Positions 1 through 6,670 are shown, counted from the stretch's first letter. The stretch: DNA of 7,551 bases from Gammaproteobacteria bacterium (GCA_024280535.1 JAJRPY010000121.1:1-7551); one strand, 5' to 3'. Translations and numbers: made by a program. The notes: generated from the sequence alone by a model not told the origin.

Positions 1-1430
1 AATATAAATTAACGCACCCGCCAGCGGTGGCGCAACACACGGCCCGACAATCAGCGCCGACAAAAAGCCCATAATTGCCACACTGATTAAATGCCCTCCT
101 TCTTGCTTGTTGCTGATACTGGCAATTTTGGTTTGTAAACCAGCCGGCAATTGAATGTCGTAATAACCGAACATAGAAAAAGCCAAGGCAATAAAAATCA
201 AGCTAAATACTACCAGCACCCAAGGCGTTTGGAATAATATCTGTAGATTTTCACCAAATAACCCGCCAAAACGCCGGCAATTGCATAAGTCACGCTCATG
301 GCTAGCACAAATACAATCGACATAACAAGGGCTTTACGCGTCGTCACCTCGCCTTTTTGCCCAACGATAATGCCAGACAAAATTGGAATCATGGGAAATA
401 CACAAGGTGTTAGCGACAACAACAAGCCAAAACCAAAGAAACTAATCAATATCCAAAAAATATCATCCTGTTGTAATAGGGCAGAGATTTTATCAGTGGC
501 GTTTAACTCAACGTTTGGCTTAAGTGGTGTTGTTGCTGAAGTTATCGTCGTCGCTTGGCTAATCATGTCAATCTCTTTTGGCAACGTCAAGCTCACATTT
601 TTTTCTTGTGGTGGATAGCAAATACCACCCGCCCAACAGCCTTGATATTTGGCAGTAAAATTGATTGTTTGCTTTTGAATATTACGCAAAGGCACCTTAA
701 CGGTCAGCCTTCCCTTGTGAATTTGCACCTTGCCAAACAAAGGGTCATCTTTAATTTTTCCTTTAGGAAAATCAACCTTGTCAATCTCAGCACCTTCAGC
801 ATCAATAAAAAACTTATCATGATATAAATAATATTCAGAATGAATGTCCCAAGAAACCAGCAAATTTTTTGCATCCAGTGCCTCAACTGAAAATTTAAAC
901 GCCTCATCCGCTGCCAAAGGCTCATTCGATATCGGCACTATGTTTTCAATGATAGATTGAGTGCTTTGCTTGGCTTTGGACAAAAATTTAAACGCATTAT
1001 CAACTATAGATGGCGCTTGCATGGCACTAATATCAAGTGCCGCCGTTTTGGTAATCGGTGGATAGCACACACCTAAATCTGCACACCCCTGAAAGGTTAC
1101 ATTCAATAATAATGAGGTCGCATCCCCTTTTAGCACTGGAATAGTGACTATTGTCTGATGACGATAAATACCCATTTTGCCGAAAAATTCATCATCTTTG
1201 ATTTTTGCAGGTGGAAATTTAGCAACCCCCAGTTGCGCTGAAAAATCACTTGAAATGTTGATTTTTTCTTTATAAAGATAATAACCCTTGGCAATATCCC
1301 AGTTTAGAATAATATTATTATTAACAACTTTTGCTTTAAAGGCAAAGGCCTCGTCAGCAGGCAATAACCCTTCTTCTGCTTGGGAAAAAGTTGAAAATAA
1401 CAGTAATAAAAGCCATAAAATGTGCTTCAT
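1..1430 (-). pseudogene. dsbD: Thiol:disulfide interchange protein DsbD, frameshifted and cut by the window start
   Basis: DsbD carries electrons from cytoplasmic thioredoxin across the inner membrane to periplasmic partners such as DsbC and the cytochrome c maturation thioredoxins. I start it at the ATG at 1430 because AGGAG lies 7 bases upstream and a signal peptide follows (MKHILWLLLL, processed near SQA-EE). An upstream ATG at 1490 adds 20 unlikely residues. Two alpha-type domains come in tandem: about residues 20-135 with Cys116/Cys122 (QGCADLGVCYPP) and about 170-285 with Cys265/Cys271 (QGCWAGGICYPP). The membrane beta domain begins near 325 with Cys343 in LTPCVFP. The original frame ends after residue 406 (stop near 210), its last 16 or so residues unlike DsbD. 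Restoring one base near 260 opens the expected continuation (FGENLQILFQTPW, later GPCVAPPLAG with the second membrane Cys) to base 1. The gamma domain would lie outside. A sequencing error is the main alternative to a true pseudogene. Confidence 0.85.
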
Positions 1431-1460
1431 AAAATCTCTCCTCACGATGATTATAGGGAT

Positions 1461-1490
1461 ATTATAAGCGATAAGCTCACAAGCAAGCAA
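1461..1490 (-). promoter_or_regulatory. Likely sigma70 promoter of dsbD
   Basis: On the minus strand a TTGCTT box (1490-1485) is separated by 18 bases from a perfect TATAAT (1466-1461), with the dsbD start about 30 bases downstream. A second TATAAT lies at 1455-1450. The promoter sits directly after the adk terminator, so dsbD seems to be transcribed on its own. Assigned by eye. Confidence 0.55.
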
Positions 1491-1491
1491 T

Positions 1492-1527
1492 AAAAAACCC
1501 CAAATGTATTAACACTTAGGGTTTTTT
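1492..1527 (-). terminator. Rho-independent terminator of adk
   Basis: Arms 1492-1507 and 1512-1527 enclose a four-base loop. Read on the minus strand all 16 positions pair, two of them as G-U wobbles, and the 3' arm ends in GGGG followed by six T. Read on the plus strand the same two wobbles become C-A mismatches. The hairpin is therefore built for the minus-strand adk transcript, whose stop codon is about 40 bases upstream. Confidence 0.85.
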
Positions 1528-1568
1528 GCTGATATCGTCTAGTTGACTGGCAAATAGACAGCCAATGG

Positions 1569-2207
1569 TTAGCCGATTTTTGCCTGAATTGCATCAATCA
1601 CCGATTGAGAAGAAGTGGCATCAACAGACAACAACAAGCCTTCTTCCTTATAAAAACCAACCAATGGCGCCGTTTGCTCATTATAAACATTCAAACGGTT
1701 GCTGATTGCCTCTTCAGTTTCATCTTCCCGCTGAGTAACCGCGCCACCACATTTATCACACACGCCATCAACTTTGGTCGGATTAGACTTAATATTATAA
1801 ATTGCCCCACAGCCTTCACAAGTGCGACGCGTGGTCAAACGATCTAAAATAACCTCACGAGGCACAGCTATTTCAACCGCAGCATCCAATGTTTCGCCCA
1901 TTTTTTCAAGCAACGTTTTTAACGCCTCTGCCTGTGGAATAGTGCGTGGAAAACCGTCCAACAAATAGCCATTCTTACAATCATCCTCTTGCAAGCGCTC
2001 TTGCATAATGCCCATAATTAAATCGTCAGAGACCAAATCACCCGCCTTCATTGCCGCTTGTGCTTGCTTACCCAATGCCGTACCCGCTGCCACTGCCCCG
2101 CGTAAAATATCGCCAGTTGAAATTTGCACTGAACCATCAATTTTGGTTAATAATTTTGCAACAGTGCCCTTGCCCGCACCTGGCGCGCCTAAAAGAATAA
2201 GTTTCAT
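1569..2207 (-). CDS. adk: Adenylate kinase with Cys4 zinc-binding lid
   Basis: This cytosolic enzyme interconverts ATP + AMP and 2 ADP and keeps the adenylate pool balanced. The 212-residue product is normal for the long bacterial form. It has the P-loop GAPGAGKGT (7-15), the AMP-site residues Arg36 (TGDILR) and Arg88 (DGFPRT, 84-89), and the arginines expected to hold the phosphates (Arg127, Arg160, Arg171). The LID carries Cys130, Cys133, Cys150 and Cys153 as CxxC-x16-CxxC, a structural zinc site. Escherichia coli Adk lacks these cysteines. An AAGGAAG ribosome-binding site lies just upstream of the ATG at 2207. The gene appears to be transcribed alone, with a candidate promoter near 2290 and a strong terminator at 1492-1527. 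Identification is essentially certain. Confidence 0.98.
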   Translation of the reverse strand: MKLILLGAPGAGKGTVAKLLTKIDGSVQISTGDILRGAVAAGTALGKQAQAAMKAGDLVSDDLIMGIMQERLQEDDCKNGYLLDGFPRTIPQAEALKTLLEKMGETLDAAVEIAVPREVILDRLTTRRTCEGCGAIYNIKSNPTKVDGVCDKCGGAVTQREDETEEAISNRLNVYNEQTAPLVGFYKEEGLLLSVDATSSQSVIDAIQAKIG

Positions 2208-2282
2208 AATACTTCCTTGAAAATGTTAATAAAAAAATCCAACCTGATCTCTAAATTAAATTGAGATTAAAATTGAGCAAAA

Positions 2283-2291
2283 ATTATATCA
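2283..2291 (-). promoter_or_regulatory. Candidate extended -10 promoter of adk
   Basis: The minus strand reads TGATATAAT at 2291-2283, a TGnTATAAT extended -10 element, about 75 bases upstream of the adk start. No good -35 box is visible at the right distance, which an extended -10 can tolerate. The region is very AT-rich, so a chance match is possible. Confidence 0.4.
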
Positions 2292-2333
2292 TAAATTGAG
2301 TAAAACAAAAATAGTGTTTAAAATTTTGAATGC

Positions 2334-2363
2334 TTGTAATATATGTACTGTACATGTTATAAT
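2334..2363 (+). promoter_or_regulatory. Promoter of the toxin-antitoxin operon
   Basis: A TTGTAA box (2334-2339), an 18-base spacer and a perfect TATAAT (2358-2363) preceded by TGT give an extended -10 promoter. Transcription should begin near 2370, inside the right-hand operator copy and about 25 bases before the antitoxin ATG. Both flanking operator copies would block polymerase if occupied. Confidence 0.6.
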
Positions 2364-2378
2364 TTTAGTACTGTACAT
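2343..2378 (+). promoter_or_regulatory. Paired operator for antitoxin autorepression
   Basis: The left site is the perfect 13-base palindrome ATGTAC-T-GTACAT (2343-2355). The right site repeats its last 11 bases, GTACTGTACAT (2368-2378), which contain the palindromic core GTAC-T-GTAC. The centres (2349 and 2372) are 23 bases apart, about two helical turns, so two dimers would sit on one face with the -10 element between them. Phd/VapB antitoxins usually repress their own operon through such sites. Binding here is inferred from position and symmetry. Confidence 0.6.
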
Positions 2379-2395
2379 ATTTGGGAGTTTATAAG

Positions 2396-2626
2396 ATGAG
2401 CATATCACTTAGCGCATTAAGACAAGATTTATTCAAATCAGTTGATCAAGTAATTGCAACAGGCATCCCGCTTGAAATAAAACGCAAAGGTAGAATTTTG
2501 AAAATTAGTGTTGAAGATAAAAAAGATAAATTGGCTAATTTAGTGGCACATGATTGCCTCGTTGGAGCGTCAAAAGATTTGGTCGATTTGCATATACCGC
2601 ATTGGAATGAAGAGCCAGAGCAGTGA
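2396..2626 (+). CDS. Phd/YefM-family antitoxin
   Basis: Small cytosolic antitoxin of 76 residues that should bind and neutralise the PIN toxin encoded immediately downstream and repress the shared promoter. The N-terminal 38 residues (SISLSALRQDLF, then IPLEIKRKGRILKIS) have the Phd-like pattern of a short helix region followed by beta strands ending in a basic turn. The C-terminal part (about 46-76) is acidic and probably disordered until it wraps the toxin. I start at ATG 2396 because GGGAG (2383-2387) lies 8 bases upstream. The in-frame TTG at 2381 falls in that ribosome-binding site and is rejected. The stop overlaps the toxin start by 4 bases (GTGA), indicating translational coupling. 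The family is recognised by pattern only, and a VapB label would also fit. Confidence 0.75.
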   Translation: MSISLSALRQDLFKSVDQVIATGIPLEIKRKGRILKISVEDKKDKLANLVAHDCLVGASKDLVDLHIPHWNEEPEQ

Positions 2627-2997
2627 TATACCTAGATACACATGCGGTTATCTGGCTATATAGTGATACAGACAAAGTTTTTTCTGAGATCGCCAAAGAA
2701 CAAATGAGAAACGAGGATTTGTTTATTGCACCAATGGTCAGGCTGGAAATGCAATATTTATATGAAATAGGCAGGCTCAAAACCCCACCAGACGTAGTAT
2801 TAGCATACTTGAATAGAGCAATTGGATTAAAGGTGTTTGATGCTGATAATACGGCAATTTTTGATCAGGCGATGAAAATTGAGTGGACACGAGATGTATT
2901 TGATCGTTTGATTATTGCCCAAGCAATGGCAGATGATGTGGGCATTATTAGCAAAGATCGTAATATTCTTGAAAATTACAGCAAAGCTATTTGGTGA
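2623..2997 (+). CDS. vapC: VapC-type PIN-domain ribonuclease toxin
   Basis: This 124-residue PIN-domain protein is expected to be a magnesium-dependent endoribonuclease that cuts tRNA or other RNA and stops growth when the antitoxin is lost. The acidic catalytic set is complete: Asp5 in MIYLDTHAVIW, Glu42 in VRLEMQYL, Asp94 in RDVFDRLIIAQA, and Asp112 in ISKD. The length is slightly below the usual VapC size and nothing seems missing. Translation begins at GTG 2623, overlapping the antitoxin stop, a common arrangement in these operons. No terminator hairpin follows, only T-rich sequence. The coding strand has more G than C (72 versus 44 in 2641-2940 by hand), opposite to the plus strand in adk and ccoP, consistent with acquisition by transfer. 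The RNA target cannot be told from sequence. Confidence 0.88.
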   Translation: MIYLDTHAVIWLYSDTDKVFSEIAKEQMRNEDLFIAPMVRLEMQYLYEIGRLKTPPDVVLAYLNRAIGLKVFDADNTAIFDQAMKIEWTRDVFDRLIIAQAMADDVGIISKDRNILENYSKAIW

Positions 2998-3088
2998 TTT
3001 TTTGGATTTTTTTTTAATTCACTTAAAGATTTTTACATAAATTAGGGATGATTAGCAAAATTCAATTTTTGTTTAATTGGTGATTTTA

Positions 3089-3125
3089 TTAAACCTAGTC
3101 CTAGTAAGGCTAAGGTAGGGTTTAA
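3089..3125. repeat. Imperfect inverted repeat
   Basis: TTAAACCTA (3089-3097) pairs with TAGGGTTTAA (3116-3125) with a single bulged G, leaving an 18-base loop that holds the short direct repeats CCTAGT and TAAGG. No T-run follows, so it does not look like an intrinsic terminator. Its role is unknown. Confidence 0.4.
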
Positions 3126-3180
3126 CTCACTTAGTAAAATTAAGGGTATTTCGCCAAAATACATACAATATGCAGGATTA

Positions 3181-3210
3181 TTGACTGGAAAAAATAGCTG
3201 TGACTAATTT
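3181..3210 (+). promoter_or_regulatory. ccoN: Candidate promoter of ccoNOQP
   Basis: TTGACT (3181-3186), an 18-base spacer and TAATTT (3205-3210) form the best -35/-10 pair before ccoN and would give a leader of about 105 bases. A weaker alternative is TTGAGT (3269-3274) with CATAAA (3293-3298). Both lie in AT-rich DNA, so the call is tentative. Confidence 0.3.
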
Positions 3211-3220
3211 TTTTTTTGGA

Positions 3221-3242
3221 TTTTGGGTGTAAGTTCCCAAAA
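3221..3242. repeat. Hairpin in the ccoN leader
   Basis: TTTTGGG (3221-3227) pairs with CCCAAAA (3236-3242) around the eight-base loop TGTAAGTT. The preceding T-run and GG (ending 3219) can pair alternatively with the CC and A-run on the right, giving two exclusive stems. No T-run follows it on the plus strand, so it is not a classic terminator. Confidence 0.4.
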
Positions 3243-3323
3243 AAATCGGTATCATATTAAAAAGGCGTTTGAGTTATTAGCGACCTATATTGCATAAAAG
3301 GTTTAAAAATAAAGGGGTTATTC

Positions 3324-4748
3324 ATGGATTTAGTACAAAAATATGATTTAGGTGTCGTCAAATGGTTTACCATTATGGCCTCAGTTTACCTAGTAGTTGG
3401 CACCTTGTTAGGTGTTTATATTGCATTCGAATTAGCCTTTCCATTCTTAAATCACCTAGGCACAGACTTACCTTATTTCCAGTTCGGCCGCCTCAGACCC
3501 CTGCACACCAACGCCGTTATTTTCGCCTTTGGTGGATCAGCGCTAATGGCAACAGCCTTCTACATTGTGCAGCGAACCAACCAAGTACGCCTCTGGTCAA
3601 ATAAATTGGCTTGGTTTACATTTTGGTCGTGGAATACAGTCATTGTTCTTGCAGTTATAACATTGCCTTTAGGATTAACCCAATCCAAAGAATACGCCGA
3701 ATTAGAATGGCCAATTGACATCTTAATTACACTGTCTTGGGCTTCATACATGTATAACTTCATCATGACCATCCACGTTCGTGACCGCAATAAAGTCCCT
3801 CATGTTTATGTTGCAAACTGGTTCTTTATGGGCATGATGGTCATGGTAACTTACCTCCACGTGGTCAACAATCTATCCATCCCAGTTGATTGGTTCAAGT
3901 CGTATTCCATTTTTTCCGGTGTGCAAGATGCGATGATTCAATGGTGGTGGGGTCACAATGCCGTTGGCTTCTTCCTCACTGCTGGCTTCCTGGGTATGAT
4001 GTATTACTTTGTTCCCAAACAAGCCCAGCGCCCAATATATTCATACCGCCTTTCAGTCATCCATTTTTGGGCATTGATGTTCGGCTACGTTTGGCTAGGT
4101 GCACACCATTTACAATACACCGCATTACCCGACTGGGCGGGCTCCTTAGGTGCCACCATCTCCCTTGCTATGATCATCCCATCATGGGGCGGTGCATTAA
4201 ACGGCATCCTCACCCTATCAGGCGCCTGGGATCGTCTGCGTGAAGACTATATTCTGCGCTTTTTAATTATGTCATTAGCCTTCTACGCTATGGCAACTTT
4301 TGAAGGCCCTGTCATGGCTGCCAAAAACGTCAACGCACTATCCCATTACACAGACTGGACAGTCGGCCACGTTCATGCTGGCACCCTAGGCTGGAATATC
4401 ATGGTCGCCTCAGGCGCTATATACCACATGATTGAAAAAATCTACAACATCAGGCTCAATCAAAAATTAATGGCTGCCCACTTCTGGGTGCACACCATCG
4501 GCACCGTCACTTACATTGTTGCCATGTGGGTATCAGGTATTATGCAAGGTTTAATGTGGCGCGCCTACGACGAATACGGTACTCTAGTCTACACATTCTC
4601 CGAGTCTGTATCCGCCATGCATCCATATTACGTTATGCGTGCCACAGGTGGTGCACTGGTTCTAACGGGTGCCAGTATTATGCTAGTCAACATTATTAGC
4701 ACAATCCGTCGCTCAAATTCCGCTCAAACAGCCAACGCCAACGCATAA
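3324..4748 (+). CDS. ccoN: cbb3-type cytochrome c oxidase subunit I (CcoN)
   Basis: Catalytic subunit of the high-affinity cbb3 terminal oxidase in the inner membrane. It reduces oxygen to water at a haem b3-CuB centre and conserves energy by proton translocation. The 474-residue product is the normal length with about 12 membrane helices. Haem and copper ligands are all present: His61 ([10 protein letters not shown]) and His351 for low-spin haem b, His349 (TVGHVHAG) for haem b3, and His211 (WWWGHNAVG) with His261/His262 ([13 protein letters not shown]) for CuB. Tyr255, six residues before His261, is the tyrosine that cross-links to the CuB histidine in this family. Tyr227, Tyr241 and Ser244 fit the single K-type proton path, and Glu327 (FEGP) is conserved. 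An AAAGGGG ribosome-binding site precedes ATG 3324. It is first of four tightly spaced genes. Confidence 0.98.
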   Translation: MDLVQKYDLGVVKWFTIMASVYLVVGTLLGVYIAFELAFPFLNHLGTDLPYFQFGRLRPLHTNAVIFAFGGSALMATAFYIVQRTNQVRLWSNKLAWFTFWSWNTVIVLAVITLPLGLTQSKEYAELEWPIDILITLSWASYMYNFIMTIHVRDRNKVPHVYVANWFFMGMMVMVTYLHVVNNLSIPVDWFKSYSIFSGVQDAMIQWWWGHNAVGFFLTAGFLGMMYYFVPKQAQRPIYSYRLSVIHFWALMFGYVWLGAHHLQYTALPDWAGSLGATISLAMIIPSWGGALNGILTLSGAWDRLREDYILRFLIMSLAFYAMATFEGPVMAAKNVNALSHYTDWTVGHVHAGTLGWNIMVASGAIYHMIEKIYNIRLNQKLMAAHFWVHTIGTVTYIVAMWVSGIMQGLMWRAYDEYGTLVYTFSESVSAMHPYYVMRATGGALVLTGASIMLVNIISTIRRSNSAQTANANA

Positions 4749-4760
4749 AGGGAGATTACC

Positions 4761-5489
4761 ATGGCAAACCACAAAAAAGATAGCCTTCAAGCCAAACTAG
4801 AAAAAAACATTTTCGCAATGTATTTGTTTTTGGCACTCGCCGTATCACTCGCTGGCATTGTGCAAATCGTGCCCTTGTTCACCAACCCTGATACCATCAG
4901 AGAGCAAGTCACCCTAGCCGACGGCAGCACCCAAAGCCTACTTTGGCAACGGGGTAAAGACCAGTCTTTAGACGATTGGAAGCCTGGCGATGGTGTACGT
5001 CCCAACACCCCCTTAGAGGTGGCTGGTCGCGACATCTACCAGCGTGAAGGTTGCTTCCTTTGCCATTCACAAATGATTCGCCCATTCAGAGACGAAAAAG
5101 AACGCTACGGTCATTTTTCCCTAGCCGTAGAGTCAATTTACGACCACCCATTTCAATGGGGTTCCAAAAGAACAGGTCCCGACCTAGCCCGTCTCGGTGG
5201 CAAATACTCAGATGAATGGCATATCCTCCATCTACGCAACCCTCAGGCTCTAGTTCCAGAATCTGTTATGCCTAAATACAAATTCTTAGATGATGCTCTA
5301 GTTGACGGTAAGCAAATTGCCGCACACATGGGTGGGCTCAGAAAAGTTGGCGTCCCTTACACCGATGCCGACATCACCACTGCCCCCCAAGTCCTTGCTG
5401 GCAAAACTGAAATGGATGCCATGGTTGCCTATTTGCAAACCTTAGGCATCATGATTAACTTTAAAGATGGCGTTAGCTATCGCGAATAA
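4761..5489 (+). CDS. ccoO: cbb3-type cytochrome c oxidase subunit II (CcoO), monohaem cytochrome c
   Basis: Membrane-anchored periplasmic cytochrome c that passes electrons from CcoP to CcoN. A single N-terminal anchor helix spans about residues 17-40 (ending IVQIVPLF). The haem site is Cys98-Phe-Leu-Cys101-His102 in [15 protein letters not shown], and Met170 in [10 protein letters not shown] is the distal ligand. The block [19 protein letters not shown] is typical of the family. At 242 residues it is about 40 longer than the roughly 200-residue CcoO proteins I remember. Part of the difference is an extended periplasmic linker between the anchor and the haem domain (about 41-88). The start ATG 4761 follows GGGAG at 4750-4754, 12 bases after the ccoN stop. 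The stop codon overlaps the ccoQ start. Confidence 0.97.
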   Translation: MANHKKDSLQAKLEKNIFAMYLFLALAVSLAGIVQIVPLFTNPDTIREQVTLADGSTQSLLWQRGKDQSLDDWKPGDGVRPNTPLEVAGRDIYQREGCFLCHSQMIRPFRDEKERYGHFSLAVESIYDHPFQWGSKRTGPDLARLGGKYSDEWHILHLRNPQALVPESVMPKYKFLDDALVDGKQIAAHMGGLRKVGVPYTDADITTAPQVLAGKTEMDAMVAYLQTLGIMINFKDGVSYRE

Positions 5490-5635
5490 TGACCTTAGTT
5501 GATAAAATCGGTGCTACCCTCGCTGTCGTCGTTTTCGTACTACTAGCTGGCGCTTATTTTTACGCCTATCGACCAAAAAACAAACAACAATTTGAAGATT
5601 TAAGCAATTTCGTCAACGACAACGACGAACGTTAA
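5489..5635 (+). CDS. ccoQ: cbb3-type cytochrome c oxidase small subunit CcoQ
   Basis: A 48-residue single-span membrane protein between ccoO and ccoP, the usual place of ccoQ (fixQ). The hydrophobic helix covers about residues 8-27 (IGATLAVVVFVLLAGAYFYA) and is followed by YRPKNKQQFEDLSN, matching the family pattern of an aromatic-rich helix end, a Pro-Lys-Asn-Lys turn and an acidic tail. In other bacteria CcoQ stabilises the assembled oxidase. Its ATG (5489-5491) shares one base with the ccoO TAA stop, so it is probably translated by reinitiation after ccoO; no separate ribosome-binding site is obvious. At 48 codons it falls below common gene-finder size cutoffs and could be missed. Identity rests on position and pattern and I consider it secure. 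Confidence 0.92.
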   Translation: MTLVDKIGATLAVVVFVLLAGAYFYAYRPKNKQQFEDLSNFVNDNDER

Positions 5636-5647
5636 CAGGAGAAGCCC

Positions 5648-6616
5648 ATGAGCAAGCATAACAACCCATTCCCAGGCGAAAACAACACCGGCCATTTTTG
5701 GGACGACGAGCAAGACATCAGAGAATTAAACAACCGCCCGCCACGCTGGTATATGCAAGCCATGCTAGTCGGTCTAGTCGCCATCGTCATTTATTCATTT
5801 TATTACCCCAGCATCCCTTGGTTCGGCGATCATTACAAAGGCGCTGCTGGCTGGACACAAATCACCGAAATGAATGAAAGCGTCGCCAAACTCGAAGCCT
5901 ACCGCAAGAAAAAATTCGCCGCCAGCGAACAAGCCATTGCTGATTCTTCATTAGAAGACATCATTCGCGACGACGAACTCCGAACCTACGCCATCAAAAC
6001 TGCCAAAACCCTATTTGGCGACAACTGCGCCGCCTGTCACGGCGCCGCCGGTCAAGGCAACCTTAACTTCCCCGTCCTAGCCGACGACGATTGGTTGTAT
6101 GGTGGCACCCTTGCCAACATCAAGCAAGCCATCACCCACGGTCGTAAAGGCAATATGCCCGCCCGCATGCTCGGCATCACCGACCCTGAAGCCCACCAGT
6201 TAGCCACCTTCCTCATCGAAACCGGCAAAGGTACCCAAGGCAACCCCGACCCAGCCGCCAAATCCCTCTACTTATCCAAAGGTTGCATCGGCTGTCACGG
6301 TGTAGCCCTCGCTGGCAATCAACTCCTCGGCGCTGCCAACCTTAGCGACGGCATCTATCGCTTCAAAGCCGACGACCAGCATGCTTCAATCGTGCGTACC
6401 ATCCTCCACGGTGTCAACCAACCCGCCAATGCCGAAACCCGCAACGCCATCATGCCCGCCTTCGGCCAATCAAAAGTCATCAACCCCGTACAGTTGAAAA
6501 AACTTATCATCTATGTCCACCAACTAGGCGGCGGCGTTGCTGTCCAGCCCGCTCCCAAAAAATCAGCCAGTTTAAACACTCAACCTATGCCCACAGTCGC
6601 CACCACCCAACTTTAG
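5648..6616 (+). CDS. ccoP: cbb3-type cytochrome c oxidase subunit III (CcoP), dihaem cytochrome c
   Basis: Electron entry subunit of the cbb3 oxidase: a membrane-anchored dihaem cytochrome c that accepts electrons from soluble cytochromes and hands them to CcoO. The N-terminal segment has the family motif around TGHFWDDEQDIRELNNRPPRW, followed by an anchor helix at about 36-55. Haem sites are Cys127-Ala-Ala-Cys130-His131 and Cys213-Ile-Gly-Cys216-His217, with Met170 (GNMPARM) and Met269 (IMPAFG) as likely distal ligands. After the normal end of the second cytochrome fold (VHQLGGG, about 296) a Pro/Thr/Ala-rich tail of about 26 residues continues. The length is 322. AGGAG at 5637-5641 sets the start at ATG 5648, 12 bases after ccoQ. 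A sampled 300 bases is about 59% G+C by hand count, against about 44% in adk. Confidence 0.97.
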   Translation: MSKHNNPFPGENNTGHFWDDEQDIRELNNRPPRWYMQAMLVGLVAIVIYSFYYPSIPWFGDHYKGAAGWTQITEMNESVAKLEAYRKKKFAASEQAIADSSLEDIIRDDELRTYAIKTAKTLFGDNCAACHGAAGQGNLNFPVLADDDWLYGGTLANIKQAITHGRKGNMPARMLGITDPEAHQLATFLIETGKGTQGNPDPAAKSLYLSKGCIGCHGVALAGNQLLGAANLSDGIYRFKADDQHASIVRTILHGVNQPANAETRNAIMPAFGQSKVINPVQLKKLIIYVHQLGGGVAVQPAPKKSASLNTQPMPTVATTQL

Positions 6617-6642
6617 CGCCGAATAAAAAACCCATATTAATA

Positions 6643-6670
6643 TTGAATAATAATAATTGTTCGGTATAAT
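6643..6670 (+). promoter_or_regulatory. Promoter of tRNA-Thr
   Basis: TTGAAT (6643-6648), a 16-base spacer and perfect TATAAT (6665-6670) place the start of transcription near 6677, only a few bases before the tRNA. The bases just after the -10 (TTCACGCC) are partly GC-rich, as in growth-controlled stable RNA promoters. The promoter begins 26 bases after the ccoP stop. Confidence 0.7.

Larger units (their letters stand above)
2998..3323. other. AT-rich intergenic region upstream of ccoN
   Basis: This 326-base gap holds no gene I can support. It contains a 13-base direct repeat (2998-3010 and 3212-3224), a stop-free stretch of 51 codons without a start codon (3052-3207), two inverted repeats, and candidate promoter boxes for ccoN. 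I looked for an FNR/ANR box (TTGAT-N4-ATCAA), common before cbb3 operons, and found none. AAAGGGG at 3311-3317 is the ccoN ribosome-binding site. Confidence 0.6.

Noticed and set aside
250..270. Programmed -1 frameshift in dsbD
   Set aside because: A -1 step from GGT would give the right residue (Leu), but the heptamer there does not allow good re-pairing of both tRNAs and no stimulatory hairpin or internal Shine-Dalgarno is evident. A missing base is simpler.
2998..3013. T-rich stretch after vapC as an intrinsic terminator
   Set aside because: There is a T-run but no GC-containing stem immediately before it.
2998..3323. FNR/ANR box before ccoN
   Set aside because: TTGAC and TTGAG half-site-like words occur, but none has a matching ATCAA-type partner at four bases.
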